NCBI RefSeq assembly: GCF_000733765.1
Contig: NZ_JPOG01000001.1
Location: 1,798,001 to 1,862,000 of the forward strand
DNA: 64,000 bases
Reading direction: 5' to 3'
Origin: Algiphilus aromaticivorans DG1253
GTDB taxonomy: Bacteria; Pseudomonadota; Gammaproteobacteria; Nevskiales; Nevskiaceae
In this document: positions 1-11,037 of the stretch, piece by piece
Layout of the letters: each line of letters opens with the position of its first letter
Position numbering within the stretch: the first letter of the stretch is position 1
The notes under the pieces: generated by a model
Told to the model about the DNA's origin: nothing
Seen by the model: only the letters and a program-made list of their open reading frames with translations
Databases searched by the model: none
Translations under genes and position numbers: made by a program

Positions 1-75
1 GCGGACATCGACAATCCTCCGGCTTGGCAGGCGGCGGAGTATCGAGCGCGCGGATGACAGTTACGTGACGGGCCG

Positions 76-897
76 TCAGAAACTCTGGCGGCGCAGCTTC
101 TTCTCCTGCATCGCGACGCTGGCGATCTCCTCCACTGACATATTGGCCGAGTTCACAAAGGGGATTCCAGCCTTCTTGTAGAGCCCTTCGGCCTGGCGCA
201 ACTCGTAGGCGCACTGCTGCACGCTGGCATAGGGGCTGTTGGGGCGGCGCTCGCCGCGCACCTGCGCCAGCCGCTCGGGATCGGAGGTCAGGCCGAAGAG
301 CTTGGCCTCGAAGGCACGCAGCGGTTGCGGTATGCGCTGCGCCTCCAGATCCTCCTCGATGAGGGGATAGTTGGTGGCGTAGAGGCCGTGCTGCATGGCC
401 AGGTAGAGACTCGTGGGCGTCTTGCCGCAGCGCGAAGGCGCGATGATGATGAGATCGGCCTGTTCCAGCTTGCGGGTGGAGATGCCGTCGTCGTGCTCCA
501 GCGCGAAATTGATGGCATCCATGCGCATGCGATAGCGCGCCGCATCGGAAAGGCCGTGCGCGCGGCCGGCCGCGTGCGTAGACTTCGCGTCCAGCGCTTT
601 TTCCAGTGCCGGAATGAAGGTATCGAAGAGATCGAAGAAAAGCGCGTTCGCGCGCCGTAAAATAGCGCGCACTTCCTCGGTGACGGTTGTCGAGAATATG
701 ACGGGCAGGCGCTCGTTCTGACCGGCAACGTGATCGATGTAATCCACAGTGGCCTCTGCCTTCTCAATGCTGTTCACGAAGGGCAAGGTCTGTCGGCGGA
801 ACTGGAATTGATCGAACTGCGTCAGCAGGCCGTTGCCGAGTGTCTCGGCCGTGATGCCAGTGCGATCGGAAACGAAAAAGACGTGCAGGGTGGACAT
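76..897 (-). CDS. ppsR: PEP synthase regulatory protein (bifunctional kinase/pyrophosphorylase)
   Basis: This 273-residue cytoplasmic protein belongs to the PpsR (DUF299) family. Known members inactivate phosphoenolpyruvate synthase by ADP-dependent phosphorylation and reactivate it by Pi-dependent dephosphorylation. The family N-terminus (VFFVSDRTGITAETLG) follows the chosen ATG at 897. A P-loop-like APSRCGKT lies at about residues 153-160. An open frame continues upstream to 1005, but that part is low-complexity and would overlap ppsA. The gene is divergent from ppsA, its predicted target, across an 80-bp gap, which fits a regulator-target pair. Family assignment is firm; the regulatory direction is inferred from homologues. 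Confidence 0.95.
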   Translation of the reverse strand: MSTLHVFFVSDRTGITAETLGNGLLTQFDQFQFRRQTLPFVNSIEKAEATVDYIDHVAGQNERLPVIFSTTVTEEVRAILRRANALFFDLFDTFIPALEKALDAKSTHAAGRAHGLSDAARYRMRMDAINFALEHDDGISTRKLEQADLIIIAPSRCGKTPTSLYLAMQHGLYATNYPLIEEDLEAQRIPQPLRAFEAKLFGLTSDPERLAQVRGERRPNSPYASVQQCAYELRQAEGLYKKAGIPFVNSANMSVEEIASVAMQEKKLRRQSF

Positions 898-977
898 TGA
901 GGCTTTGACCTTGCGCGGGAAATCATGGAACGGCGCGGCCGCGGGCCGCCGCCGCGCACTATAGCGGGGATAGCTGG

Positions 978-3368
978 ATGAACACCCAAGCAACGGGCGA
1001 AGCAACGGTAGTCTGGTTCGAAAACCTGGGCATGAACGACGTCGATCGCGTGGGCGGCAAGAACGCCTCCCTCGGCGAAATGACCCAGCATCTCGCCGCC
1101 GCGGGCGTCAACGTGCCGGGCGGCTTCGCGACCACCGCAGCCGCCTACCGCGAGTTTCTCGCGCACGAGGGCCTGGCCGATCGCATCAACACGCAGCTTT
1201 CGGCGCTAGACATCAATGACGTCACCGAGCTTGCGCGCGTCGGCAAGGCCATCCGCGAGGAGGTGATCGCCGCGCCCTTCCCCGCCAACCTCGAAGCCGA
1301 GATCCGCAGCAGCTACGAGAAGATGATGGAAGCCGCCGGCGCGCCCATCACCGTCGCCGTGCGCTCCTCGGCCACCGCCGAGGACCTGCCCGACGCATCA
1401 TTCGCTGGCCAGCAGGAAACCTTCCTCAACATCAATGGCATAGACAACGTTCTTCTAGCCATCAAGGAAGTGTTCGCCAGCCTCTTCAACGACCGCGCCA
1501 TCTCCTATCGCGTGCATCACGGCTTCGCGCACGAAGAGGTGGCGCTGTCGGCCGGCGTGCAGCGCATGGTGCGCTCCGACGCTGGAGCATCGGGCGTCAT
1601 GTTCACCATGGACACCGAGTCGGGCTTTCGAGACGCGGTCTTCATTACGGCCAGCTACGGCCTCGGCGAGGCCGTCGTGCAGGGTGCGGTCAACCCGGAC
1701 GAGTTCTACGTCTACAAGCCTGGCCTGAAGGCCAAGCGCCCGGCCGTACTGCGGCGCGGACTCGGCACCAAGGCCAAGAAGATGATTTACGCCGAGTCGC
1801 GCGACGTCGGCAAGACCGTCGAATTCGTCGACGTGCCGGAATCCGAACGCCAGCGCTTCTGCCTGAGCGACGCCGACGCCGAGCAGCTGGCGCGCTTCGC
1901 GGTCATCATCGAGGAGCACTACGGGCGCCCCATGGATATCGAATGGGGCAAGGACGGCTTCGACGGCGGCCTCTACATCCTGCAGGCGCGCCCCGAGACC
2001 GTGCAGTCGCGCGCCTCCACCAATGTCCTGCGTCGCTACAAGCTGAAGGACAAGGGCAAGGTCGTGGCCACCGGCCGCGCCATCGGCCAGAAGATCGGCG
2101 CCGGCAAGGTCAAGATTCTTGATCGCATCGAGCAGATGGACAAGGTCAACAAGGGCGACGTGCTGGTCACGGACATGACCGACCCGGACTGGGAGCCGGT
2201 CATGAAGCGCGCCTCCGCCATCGTGACCAACCGCGGCGGCCGCACCTGCCATGCCGCGATCATCGCGCGCGAGCTGGGCATTCCGGCAGTGGTCGGCTGC
2301 GGCGACGCCACCAAGGTGTTGCGCAACATCACCGAGGCCACCGTCAGCTGCGCCGAGGGCGACACCGGCAACATCTACGAGGGCCACGTCGACTTCGCGG
2401 TGGACGAGATCCCGCTCGACGACATGCCGGACCTGCCCGTCAAGATCATGATGAACGTCGGCAACCCCGACCAGGCTTTCGACTTCTCGGCGCTGCCGCA
2501 CAAGGGCGTCGGGCTGGCGCGGCTCGAGTTCATCATCAACAAGCAGATCGGCATCCATCCGCAGGCGCTGCTCGCCTACGACGAGCAGCCCGATGACATC
2601 AAGCGCCAGATCGCCCCCATCATCGCCGCCTACGAGGATCCGGTCGAATACTTCGTGCAGCGTCTGGCCGAGGGCGTCGCCACCATCGCCGCCGCCTTCG
2701 CTCCGGAGCCGGTGATCGTGCGCATGTCGGACTTCAAGACCAACGAGTACGCCAATCTCATCGGCGGCCAGCAGTACGAGCCGCACGAGGAGAACCCGAT
2801 GCTCGGCTTCCGCGGTGCGTCGCGCTACATCTCGGATGTATTCCGCCCCTGCTTCGATCTCGAATGCCGTGCCATGCGCTACGTGCGCGACGAGATGGGT
2901 CTGGACAACGTCCAGCTGATGATCCCCTTCGTGCGCACGCTGGACGAGGCCGAGGCCGTCACGCGCATCCTCGCCGAGAACGGCTTGGAGCGCGGCAAGA
3001 ACGGCCTCAAGGTCATCATGATGTGCGAGCTGCCCTCCAACGCCGTGCTCGCGGACGAGTTCCTCAAGTACTTCGACGGCTTCTCGATCGGCTCCAACGA
3101 CATGACCCAGTTGACGCTGGGCCTGGACCGCGACTCGGGACTGATCGCGCATCTCTTCGACGAGCGCAACGAGGCCGTCAAGCGCATGCTGAGCATGGCC
3201 ATCACCGCCTGCCGCGAGCAGGGCAAGTACGTCGGCATCTGCGGCCAGGGCCCCTCTGACTACCCGGAGCTGTCGCGCTGGCTGCTCGACCAGGGCATCG
3301 AGTCGATGTCGCTCAACCCGGATACCGTGGTCGAGACTTGGCTCTTCCTGGCCGGCAAGTCGCACTAG
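978..3368 (+). CDS. ppsA: Phosphoenolpyruvate synthase (pyruvate, water dikinase)
   Basis: The 796-residue protein has the expected length. It converts pyruvate, ATP and water to phosphoenolpyruvate, AMP and phosphate, which is the entry to gluconeogenesis from three-carbon compounds. The N-terminal ATP-grasp pyruvate-binding domain contains [10 protein letters not shown] near the start. The swivelling phosphohistidine domain carries GGRTCHAAI with the catalytic His at about residue 425. The C-terminal PEP/pyruvate barrel ends with [12 protein letters not shown], with the active-site Cys at about 755. It sits opposite ppsR, which supports post-translational control. A dispersed inverted repeat follows the stop codon. 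Confidence 0.97.
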   Translation: MNTQATGEATVVWFENLGMNDVDRVGGKNASLGEMTQHLAAAGVNVPGGFATTAAAYREFLAHEGLADRINTQLSALDINDVTELARVGKAIREEVIAAPFPANLEAEIRSSYEKMMEAAGAPITVAVRSSATAEDLPDASFAGQQETFLNINGIDNVLLAIKEVFASLFNDRAISYRVHHGFAHEEVALSAGVQRMVRSDAGASGVMFTMDTESGFRDAVFITASYGLGEAVVQGAVNPDEFYVYKPGLKAKRPAVLRRGLGTKAKKMIYAESRDVGKTVEFVDVPESERQRFCLSDADAEQLARFAVIIEEHYGRPMDIEWGKDGFDGGLYILQARPETVQSRASTNVLRRYKLKDKGKVVATGRAIGQKIGAGKVKILDRIEQMDKVNKGDVLVTDMTDPDWEPVMKRASAIVTNRGGRTCHAAIIARELGIPAVVGCGDATKVLRNITEATVSCAEGDTGNIYEGHVDFAVDEIPLDDMPDLPVKIMMNVGNPDQAFDFSALPHKGVGLARLEFIINKQIGIHPQALLAYDEQPDDIKRQIAPIIAAYEDPVEYFVQRLAEGVATIAAAFAPEPVIVRMSDFKTNEYANLIGGQQYEPHEENPMLGFRGASRYISDVFRPCFDLECRAMRYVRDEMGLDNVQLMIPFVRTLDEAEAVTRILAENGLERGKNGLKVIMMCELPSNAVLADEFLKYFDGFSIGSNDMTQLTLGLDRDSGLIAHLFDERNEAVKRMLSMAITACREQGKYVGICGQGPSDYPELSRWLLDQGIESMSLNPDTVVETWLFLAGKSH

Positions 3369-3373
3369 GTGGC

Positions 3374-3512
3374 GGTAACCACAGATTTCGCTGATTGCCG
3401 CGAATTTAATTCATCAATGTGAAGCAACCTACTGTTTTTGCGTGCTTCCTATCCGGTGAATCGGCGAACCACGGCGCAGCTTTCTGCGCCATCCGCGTGA
3501 TCTGCGGTTACC
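3374..3512. repeat. Dispersed inverted-repeat element, copy A
   Basis: The ppsA-transporter gap is bounded by GGTAACCACAGAT (3374-3386) and, inverted, ATCTGCGGTTACC (3500-3512); the 13-base arms differ at one position. Degenerate ATTTCGC/GCGTGATCTGC segments lie inside the arms. A related arrangement occurs at 54715-54842. No open frame or terminator is evident here. It resembles the CACAGATT-type intergenic repeats seen in several proteobacteria, but the class is not assigned. Confidence 0.55.
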
Positions 3513-3516
3513 CCTG

Positions 3517-4404
3517 ATGGTGCGCACGGCCATGCAGCCGCGAGAGGATGATCTGCGACGCGGGGCGCTTTTCGCCGTGGCTGCGGCGGCCTCCTTCGCC
3601 GTCGTGGGCGCGTGCATCAAGGGCGCAAGCCTCAGCATGCCGAACGAGGTCGTGGTTTTCTTCCGCAACGCCGTGGCGCTGGTGGCGCTTCTGCCCTGGA
3701 TCCTGCGCGTTCGCCTGCGCGGCCTGGTGACGCACCATTTGCGCGACCACATGCTGCGGGCGGGCTTCGGCCTGGCCGCCATGTACTGCTTCTTCTACGC
3801 GCTGCAGCACCTTCAGTTGGCGGAAGCGGTGCTGCTGAACTACAGCACGCCCTTGTTCATCCCCTTCATTGCCTGGCTCTGGATCCGCGAGACGCCGGCG
3901 CCGATCATCATCCCGGTGACGCTGCTGGGCTTTGTCGGCATCGCGCTCATCATCAATCCGGGGGGCGAGAATCTGCTGCGCTGGCCGGCACTCATCGGGG
4001 CGATATCGGGCCTGCTCGCTGCCACGGCGATGGTTTCCATCCGGCGCATCTCGCGCGTGGAGACAACCCCGCGCATCGTCTTCTACTTCAGCCTGTTGAG
4101 CACGATGATCTCCGCCGTGCCCATGCTCTGGGCCTGGCAGACACCGACACCGGTGGTGCTGGCGATGATGGTGACCGCCGGGCTGATGGCGCTGCTCGGA
4201 CAACTCTGCCTGACGCAGGCCTACTCGCTGGCGCCGGCGGCGCGCGTCGGCACGATTACCTATGTCTCGGTGATCTTCGCTGCCGGCATCGGCTGGCTGA
4301 TCTGGGACGAGACCCCCACGACCCTCGCCGCGCTGGGTGCCGTGCTCGTCATCACCGCCTGCATCCTGGCCAGCTGGCAGCGCAAGCCGCGAGCCGCCAC
4401 CTGA
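3517..4404 (+). CDS. DMT-superfamily (EamA) transporter
   Basis: This 295-residue inner-membrane protein has about ten hydrophobic segments arranged as two EamA repeats, the usual size and topology of drug/metabolite transporters. The first repeat begins around LFAVAAAASFAVVGACIKG. The second covers the C-terminal half and ends in a short basic tail. ATG 3517 is taken as the start; ATG 3532 is an equally reasonable alternative that removes five residues. The substrate cannot be predicted. It is convergent with the next gene and has no functional partner nearby. Confidence 0.85.
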   Translation: MVRTAMQPREDDLRRGALFAVAAAASFAVVGACIKGASLSMPNEVVVFFRNAVALVALLPWILRVRLRGLVTHHLRDHMLRAGFGLAAMYCFFYALQHLQLAEAVLLNYSTPLFIPFIAWLWIRETPAPIIIPVTLLGFVGIALIINPGGENLLRWPALIGAISGLLAATAMVSIRRISRVETTPRIVFYFSLLSTMISAVPMLWAWQTPTPVVLAMMVTAGLMALLGQLCLTQAYSLAPAARVGTITYVSVIFAAGIGWLIWDETPTTLAALGAVLVITACILASWQRKPRAAT

Positions 4405-4420
4405 GCGCCTTCCGCACCGC

Positions 4421-5206
4421 CTATTCCGGCGGCGGCGCCAGCTCGTCGATGCGCAGCTCCGGGTGGGACTCGCACAGCCCTGCCAGAAGCTCGCGGTAGG
4501 CCGTGGCCGCGTCGCTGGCCGGGCCGCGCACCCCGAGTTCGATATGGCGCTCGCCCGGCTTGCTCCCGCGCGTCGGCAGGCTCGACAGGCGGATGGCGGA
4601 ATGCGCCGCCAGCAGGGACTCCATCAGATGCAGGAGGTCGCTTTCGCCGGCAGTACCCACGACCCGCAGGCGGTACTCGCGCGCCGGTTCGGCGTTGTGC
4701 AACGGCGTCAGCCGCTGATCGATCACCCACTCCAGCATCGGCCAAGCCATTTCCGGAAAGCCGGGAACGAAATAGTACGTGCCGAGCGAGAAGCCCGGCA
4801 CGTCGTTCACCGGGTTCGGGATCAGCTCGGCACCCTCAGGGAACTCGACCATGCGCAGGCGCTCAGGCGTGGCCGCGGCGTCGCCGAACTTGGCGCGCAG
4901 CAGTGCCTCGCCTTCGTCATGGCGGCGTAGCGCGCAGCCGGCGGCCAGCGCGGCAGCCTGGCGGGTGACGTCGTCCGGTGTCGCACCGATGCCGCCACAG
5001 CAGAGCACGACGTCACCGTCCGCGGTCGCGCGCTGCAACACCTGCGCGATGGCGGCCTCCTCGTCGCCGACGATGTGCGCCCAGGCAAGATCGATGCCGC
5101 GCGCGGCGAGCAGCCGCACGATTTCCGGCAGGTGGCGGTCCTGGCGCTTGCCGGAAAGGATTTCGTCGCCGACGATCAGCAGGCCGACACGCTGCTTGGC
5201 ACTCAC
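4421..5206 (-). CDS. Competence/damage-inducible CinA-like, molybdopterin-binding-domain protein
   Basis: The 261-residue protein starts with VGLLIVGDEILSGKRQD and has CCGGIGATPDDVT further on. These are hallmarks of the MoaB/Mog-type (MoCF_biosynth) fold found at the N-terminus of CinA. The C-terminal nicotinamide-nucleotide amidohydrolase domain of full CinA is absent, so this is a stand-alone family member whose substrate is not established. A GTG start at 5206 is preferred because the longer frame upstream runs into the isocitrate dehydrogenase gene and lacks family similarity. It begins 7 bases after that gene's stop, so co-transcription is likely. Confidence 0.82.
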   Translation of the reverse strand: MSAKQRVGLLIVGDEILSGKRQDRHLPEIVRLLAARGIDLAWAHIVGDEEAAIAQVLQRATADGDVVLCCGGIGATPDDVTRQAAALAAGCALRRHDEGEALLRAKFGDAAATPERLRMVEFPEGAELIPNPVNDVPGFSLGTYYFVPGFPEMAWPMLEWVIDQRLTPLHNAEPAREYRLRVVGTAGESDLLHLMESLLAAHSAIRLSSLPTRGSKPGERHIELGVRGPASDAATAYRELLAGLCESHPELRIDELAPPPE

Positions 5207-5213
5207 CGCGGAC

Positions 5214-6974
<1,761 letters not shown>

Positions 6975-7080
6975 GCAAATCTCCTTGTGCTTGTGGGGCG
7001 GCGGGGTACTGGCTTGCAACCGCCTGCTTCTCCATTCGAGTTTAGCATCGTGCCCCCGCGAATCACGGGCCCGGGCGATG

Positions 7081-7404
7081 CTAGTTGTCGGTCTTTGCCG
7101 CTTCGCGAAGCATGCGTTCCAGTTCGCCCTGCTCGTAGAGGTCGAGCGTGATGTCGCAGCCGCCGACCAGCTCGCCCTTGACGTAGAGCTGCGGAAAGGT
7201 CGGCCAGTTCGCGTAACCCGGCAGGGCGCGATAGATGTCTTCGTTCTCGTAGATATTGACGAAGGCGAAGGGCACACCGCAGGCCTTCAACGCCTGCACG
7301 GCGCGCGCCGAAAAGCCGCATTGCGGGAAATCGGGCGAGCCCTTCATGTAAAGGATCACCGGATTATCAGTGACCTGTTTGCGGATACGTTCAATGGCGT
7401 CCAT
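7081..7404 (-). CDS. grxD: Monothiol glutaredoxin
   Basis: This 107-residue protein is a Grx4-type glutaredoxin. The CGFS motif has its Cys at about residue 29, and the glutathione-binding [16 protein letters not shown] follows. Such proteins carry and deliver [2Fe-2S] clusters with glutathione rather than acting as general disulfide reductases. The ATG at 7404 follows an AGGAAGG site at good distance; the longer upstream frame is not conserved. It lies upstream of icd on the same strand with a 106-base gap and is divergent from sodB. Confidence 0.95.
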   Translation of the reverse strand: MDAIERIRKQVTDNPVILYMKGSPDFPQCGFSARAVQALKACGVPFAFVNIYENEDIYRALPGYANWPTFPQLYVKGELVGGCDITLDLYEQGELERMLREAAKTDN

Positions 7405-7493
7405 GGCGTTCCTTCCTCGCGTGGCGCAGGGCGACCAAGTATAGGGATGGCAAGATGGCCCTGTCGTGAAGATCATCCCCCCAGATTTCGGAC

Positions 7494-7524
7494 TTGCAGC
7501 TGCCGGAAGCTAAGGGTTTACACT
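7494..7524 (+). promoter_or_regulatory. Possible sigma-70 promoter of sodB
   Basis: TACACT (7519-7524) would be a good -10 element. TTGCAG (7494-7499) is a possible -35 but is 19 bases away, longer than ideal. This would leave a leader of about 85 bases before the AAGGAGAT ribosome site and the ATG at 7617. No clear Fur or OxyR operator was recognised. Confidence 0.3.
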
Positions 7525-7616
7525 GTGGGCGGCTTTCGCGGCGCCGCCATACAGGGAGCCAGACACTCCCGAGTCGCGACACGTTCCATCGTTTTTATCT
7601 CGAACAAGGAGATCCC

Positions 7617-8192
7617 ATGGCACTGACACTGCCCGACCTGCCCTACGCACGCGACGCGCTGGAGCCGCACATGTCGGCCGAAACGCTCGACTACCACCAC
7701 GGCAAGCACCACAAGACCTACGTGGACACTGCCAACAACCTGATCAGCGGCACCGAGTACGAGCAGATGCCGCTCGAGGAGATCATCACCAAATCCTCGG
7801 GCAAGCTCTTCAATCAGACCGCGCAGATCTGGAACCACAGCTTCTTCTGGCAGTGCCTGACGCCCAACCAGACGCAGCCCGGAAAGAAGCTCACCGATGC
7901 CCTCGTCAAGGAGTTCGGTGGTGTCGAGGACTTCAAGAAGAAGTTCGCCGAGACCGCCATCGGTACCTTCGGTTCGGGATGGGCATGGCTGGTCAAGAAG
8001 CCCGACGGCTCGCTGGCAATCACCTCGACCTCCAACGCCGGCACGCCGCTGACCGACGGAGATCGACCGTTGCTGACCTGCGATGTGTGGGAGCACGCCT
8101 ACTACATCGACTATCGCAACGCGCGACCGAAGTACCTCGAGGCCTTCTGGTCGATCGTCAACTGGGAGTTCGTCGAGCAGAACCTCGGCTGA
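7617..8192 (+). CDS. sodB: Superoxide dismutase (Fe type)
   Basis: This 191-residue cytoplasmic enzyme dismutates superoxide. Metal ligands are visible: His27 in YHHGKHH, His74 in WNHSFFW, and Asp156 and His160 in DVWEHAYYIDY. AQIWNH, with its Gln before the second ligand, and GTFGSGWAWLV favour the iron-type subfamily over the Mn type. The ATG at 7617 is 7 bases after AAGGAG; an upstream in-frame start exists but adds unconserved residues. A terminator follows the gene, so it is probably monocistronic. Confidence 0.95.
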   Translation: MALTLPDLPYARDALEPHMSAETLDYHHGKHHKTYVDTANNLISGTEYEQMPLEEIITKSSGKLFNQTAQIWNHSFFWQCLTPNQTQPGKKLTDALVKEFGGVEDFKKKFAETAIGTFGSGWAWLVKKPDGSLAITSTSNAGTPLTDGDRPLLTCDVWEHAYYIDYRNARPKYLEAFWSIVNWEFVEQNLG

Positions 8193-8223
8193 AGCCGCAG
8201 CGCTCGATATTCCCCGCACCCCG

Positions 8224-8253
8224 AGCAGGCCGCGCATGACGCGGCCTGCTTTT
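8224..8253 (+). terminator. Rho-independent terminator of sodB
   Basis: A perfect 11-bp stem, AGCAGGCCGCG (8224-8234) paired with CGCGGCCTGCT (8240-8250), has a 5-base loop and runs into TTTT. It lies 32 bases after the sodB stop and before argF. Confidence 0.75.
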
Positions 8254-8267
8254 CTGGGAAATCCTCC

Positions 8268-9203
8268 ATGTCCCCGCCTCATCACTTTCTTCGGCTCTCC
8301 GACCTTCCGACGGAGACGCTGAGCCGTCTCATTGACCGCGCCATTGCCCTCAAGAACCGGCGCGACCCGCAGCACCGCCCACTGCTCGGCAAGGTACTGG
8401 CGATGGTCTTCGCCAAGAGTTCGACGCGCACACGCGTCAGCTTCGAAACGGCCATGGCCCAGCTCGGTGGCCACGCTCTCTTCCTGTCGCCGCGCGACAC
8501 TCAGCTTGGTCGCGGCGAACCCGTGGAAGACACCACGCGCGTGCTTTCGTCCATGTGCGATGCGGTGATGGTGCGTAATGACTCGCAGGCACAGCAGGCG
8601 GCCATGGCGGCTGTTTCGACGGTACCGATCATCAACGGCCTTTCCGAGGCCTGCCACCCCTGCCAGCTGCTCGCCGACATCCAGACCGTCGTCGAGGCGC
8701 GCGGCAGCATCGAGGGCGCACGCGTGGCCTGGATCGGCGACGGCAACAACGTCTGCCATTCCTGGCTGGAAGCCGCGTCGCTCTTCGGCTTCGAACTCCG
8801 CGTCGCGACACCCGAAGGCTTCGAGCCAGATCCCGACTGGGTCGCGGCAGCCGGCGAACAGGCCCGGCTTCTGCGCGATCCGGCCGAAGCCTCCGAAGGT
8901 GCTGATGTCGTCGTCACCGACGTCTGGGCCAGCATGGGCCAGGAAGAGGAGCACGCCCGGCGCTGCGAAGCCTTCGCGGGCTATCGCGTCGACGAGGCGC
9001 TGATGACGCGCGCCACCAGCGAGGCCATCTTCCTGCACTGCCTGCCGGCGCACCGCGGCGAGGAGGTCGATGCTGCGGTGATCGACGGTCCGCGCAGTCG
9101 CGTCTGGCAGGAGGCGGAGAACCGCCTGCACGCGCAGAAGGCGCTGCTCGAGGCCCTGCTCGCACCGGCCGGAACCCCCGGCGCGGTTACACTTGTTAAC
9201 TGA
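8268..9203 (+). CDS. argF: Ornithine carbamoyltransferase
   Basis: This 311-residue enzyme condenses carbamoyl phosphate and ornithine to citrulline in arginine biosynthesis. The carbamoyl-phosphate motif SSTRTRVSFE is at about residues 51-60, ACHPCQLLAD follows in the middle, and the ornithine-binding HCLPAHRGEE begins at about 257. Length matches the short class of anabolic enzymes. No other arg gene is adjacent, but carA/carB, which supply carbamoyl phosphate, are in the same window near 55-60 kb. ATG 8268 immediately precedes the family N-terminus. Confidence 0.95.
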   Translation: MSPPHHFLRLSDLPTETLSRLIDRAIALKNRRDPQHRPLLGKVLAMVFAKSSTRTRVSFETAMAQLGGHALFLSPRDTQLGRGEPVEDTTRVLSSMCDAVMVRNDSQAQQAAMAAVSTVPIINGLSEACHPCQLLADIQTVVEARGSIEGARVAWIGDGNNVCHSWLEAASLFGFELRVATPEGFEPDPDWVAAAGEQARLLRDPAEASEGADVVVTDVWASMGQEEEHARRCEAFAGYRVDEALMTRATSEAIFLHCLPAHRGEEVDAAVIDGPRSRVWQEAENRLHAQKALLEALLAPAGTPGAVTLVN

Positions 9204-9237
9204 CCGGGCCCCGCCCACAACCGAGGTTTCGCTGCCC

Positions 9238-10149
9238 ATGTCCGAGATTCCGCTGCCCGACGATATCGAAGCATTGGTCGAACGCGCCATCGCCGAGGAT
9301 CTGGGCGACGGCGACCGCACGGCCCAGCTCGTGCCGGACAAGACCACGCAGGCCAGCTTCGTAGCGCGCGAGCCCTTCGTACTCTGCGGCACAGCCTGGG
9401 CCGAGGCCGTCTGTCGGCAAATCGATCCGGCCATCGAACTCGAATGGCGCTTCGCCGACGGCGCGAGCGTCAAGTCCGGCGACACCATATGCCGACTTTC
9501 CGGTCCGGCTCGCGGCATGCTGAGCGCCGAGCGCACTGCCCTGAACTTCCTGCAGACGCTGTCCGGCACAGCCACCGTCGTGCGCCGCTTCGTCGAGCGC
9601 GTGCGCGGCACCGACGCCAGGATCGTGGATACGCGCAAGACCATTCCCGGCCTGCGCAGCGCGCAGAAGTACGCCGTGCGCTGCGGCGGCGGCACCAATC
9701 ACCGCGCCGGCCTCTATGACGCCATCCTGATCAAGGAGAACCACATCGCCGCGGCCGGCGGCATCGAGGACGCCATCGCCGCGGCGCGCGCCCTCAATGC
9801 CGGCGTGCCGGTAATGTGCGAGGCCGAGAGTCTCAACGAAGTCCAGGCCGCGCTGGATGGTGCCGTGGATCTGCTGCTCTGCGACGACTTCCCCACCCAC
9901 CTGCTGACCAAGGCCGTGGCGATGACGCGCGAGTACCGCCGCTTCAATCGCGCACAGACAATCATCGAAGCCTCCGGCGGCATCAGCATCAACAATGTCC
10001 GCGACATCGCCGACACCGGCGTCGACCGCATATCCATCGGCGGACTGACGAAGAATCTGCAGGCCGTGGACATCTCCATGCGGGTCGACGACGCCAGCGC
10101 AAGCGACTCGCCCGGGCCGGTCCACTCCCTCAGCGTGAAGATGCGCTAG
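9238..10149 (+). CDS. nadC: Nicotinate-nucleotide pyrophosphorylase (carboxylating)
   Basis: The 303-residue enzyme converts quinolinate and PRPP to nicotinate mononucleotide, CO2 and pyrophosphate in de novo NAD synthesis. Typical motifs are EDLGDGDRTA near the N-terminus, ERTALNFLQTLSGTAT, DTRKTIPGLR, KYAVRCGGGTNHR and EASGGIS. The ATG at 9238 is chosen because the frame upstream overlaps the argF end and is not conserved. It is 34 bases after argF and 9 bases before the next gene on the same strand. Confidence 0.95.
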   Translation: MSEIPLPDDIEALVERAIAEDLGDGDRTAQLVPDKTTQASFVAREPFVLCGTAWAEAVCRQIDPAIELEWRFADGASVKSGDTICRLSGPARGMLSAERTALNFLQTLSGTATVVRRFVERVRGTDARIVDTRKTIPGLRSAQKYAVRCGGGTNHRAGLYDAILIKENHIAAAGGIEDAIAAARALNAGVPVMCEAESLNEVQAALDGAVDLLLCDDFPTHLLTKAVAMTREYRRFNRAQTIIEASGGISINNVRDIADTGVDRISIGGLTKNLQAVDISMRVDDASASDSPGPVHSLSVKMR

Positions 10150-10158
10150 GCCGGACCA

Positions 10159-11037
10159 ATGCCGCTCCGGCGCGCGCCCATCCCGGTCCAGCGCAGCCTC
10201 GCCGGCGTCCTGCTGCTCGCGCTATCGCTGGCAGCGCAGGCTGAGCGACGGCACGAGAGCATCACGCTCGAGCTGGAGGACGGCCCCACAATCACCGCCG
10301 AGTTACGGATCCCCGCCGCGGGCGACGACCCCTACCCGGCCGTGATGCTCTTCGGCGGCCTGCGCAGCGCCGGTGAGGTGCTCGACCTGCTCCCCGAAGG
10401 CAAACACCCCCTCGCCCTGGCCAGCTTCGACTACCCCTTCGAGCCGCCGCGCGACCTGGATTTTCCAGGCGCACTCCAGCATCTGCCGGCTGCGAGACGC
10501 GCCATCTTCGACACGCTGGAAGGCATCGGCCAACTGCATGCCGCGCTGGCCGCGCATCCCGAGATCGACGCCGAGCGCATCACCATCGTCGGCGCCAGCC
10601 TCGGAGCGCCCTTCGCCGTCATCGCGGCCGCCGAGCACGACATCCCCGGCCTGGTCGCCGTTCAGGGCTACGGCAAGCTGGCAACGGTGATCAGCCACCA
10701 GTTCCGCATCCGCTGGGAGCCGGAATGGGGGCGTGCCGGCGCGCTGGCCGCGCAGATTCTCGGGCACGGTATTGCGCTATGGGCGCGACTGCCGGAGCCG
10801 GAGACGCACGCCCGCGAGCTGACTAGCGGACAGCACGCACTCCTGATCACGGCGGAGGCAGACAGGATCATCCCGGAGACGGCCTCAGAAGCACTCTGGG
10901 AAGCCATGCAGGCCTCCGAGGCCAAGGTCGCGCTCCAGGCGCTGCCGGGCGGGCACCTGCGTTCGGGAGCGGATGGGCTCATCCGTCGCATATACCAGGA
11001 GGCCATCGCCTGGAAGCTGCACGCTGGGCTGCTCTAG
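10159..11037 (+). CDS. Exported alpha/beta hydrolase (dienelactone hydrolase-like)
   Basis: A hydrophobic N-terminus (VLLLALSLAAQAE) looks like a cleavable signal peptide with cleavage around residue 29. The rest has an alpha/beta-hydrolase pattern: the nucleophile elbow GASLG near residue 152, a likely acid in AEADRIIPE, and a likely catalytic His in GGHLRSG. Substrate is unknown, with esterase or thioesterase activity plausible. It starts 9 bases after nadC and may be transcribed with it. Its stop shares a CTAG with the convergent hydrolase downstream. Confidence 0.7.
   Translation: MPLRRAPIPVQRSLAGVLLLALSLAAQAERRHESITLELEDGPTITAELRIPAAGDDPYPAVMLFGGLRSAGEVLDLLPEGKHPLALASFDYPFEPPRDLDFPGALQHLPAARRAIFDTLEGIGQLHAALAAHPEIDAERITIVGASLGAPFAVIAAAEHDIPGLVAVQGYGKLATVISHQFRIRWEPEWGRAGALAAQILGHGIALWARLPEPETHARELTSGQHALLITAEADRIIPETASEALWEAMQASEAKVALQALPGGHLRSGADGLIRRIYQEAIAWKLHAGLL

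Noticed and set aside
7518-9698. A 726-codon minus-strand frame spanning sodB, argF and part of nadC
   Set aside because: It is antisense to three well-supported genes and has no recognisable domain.
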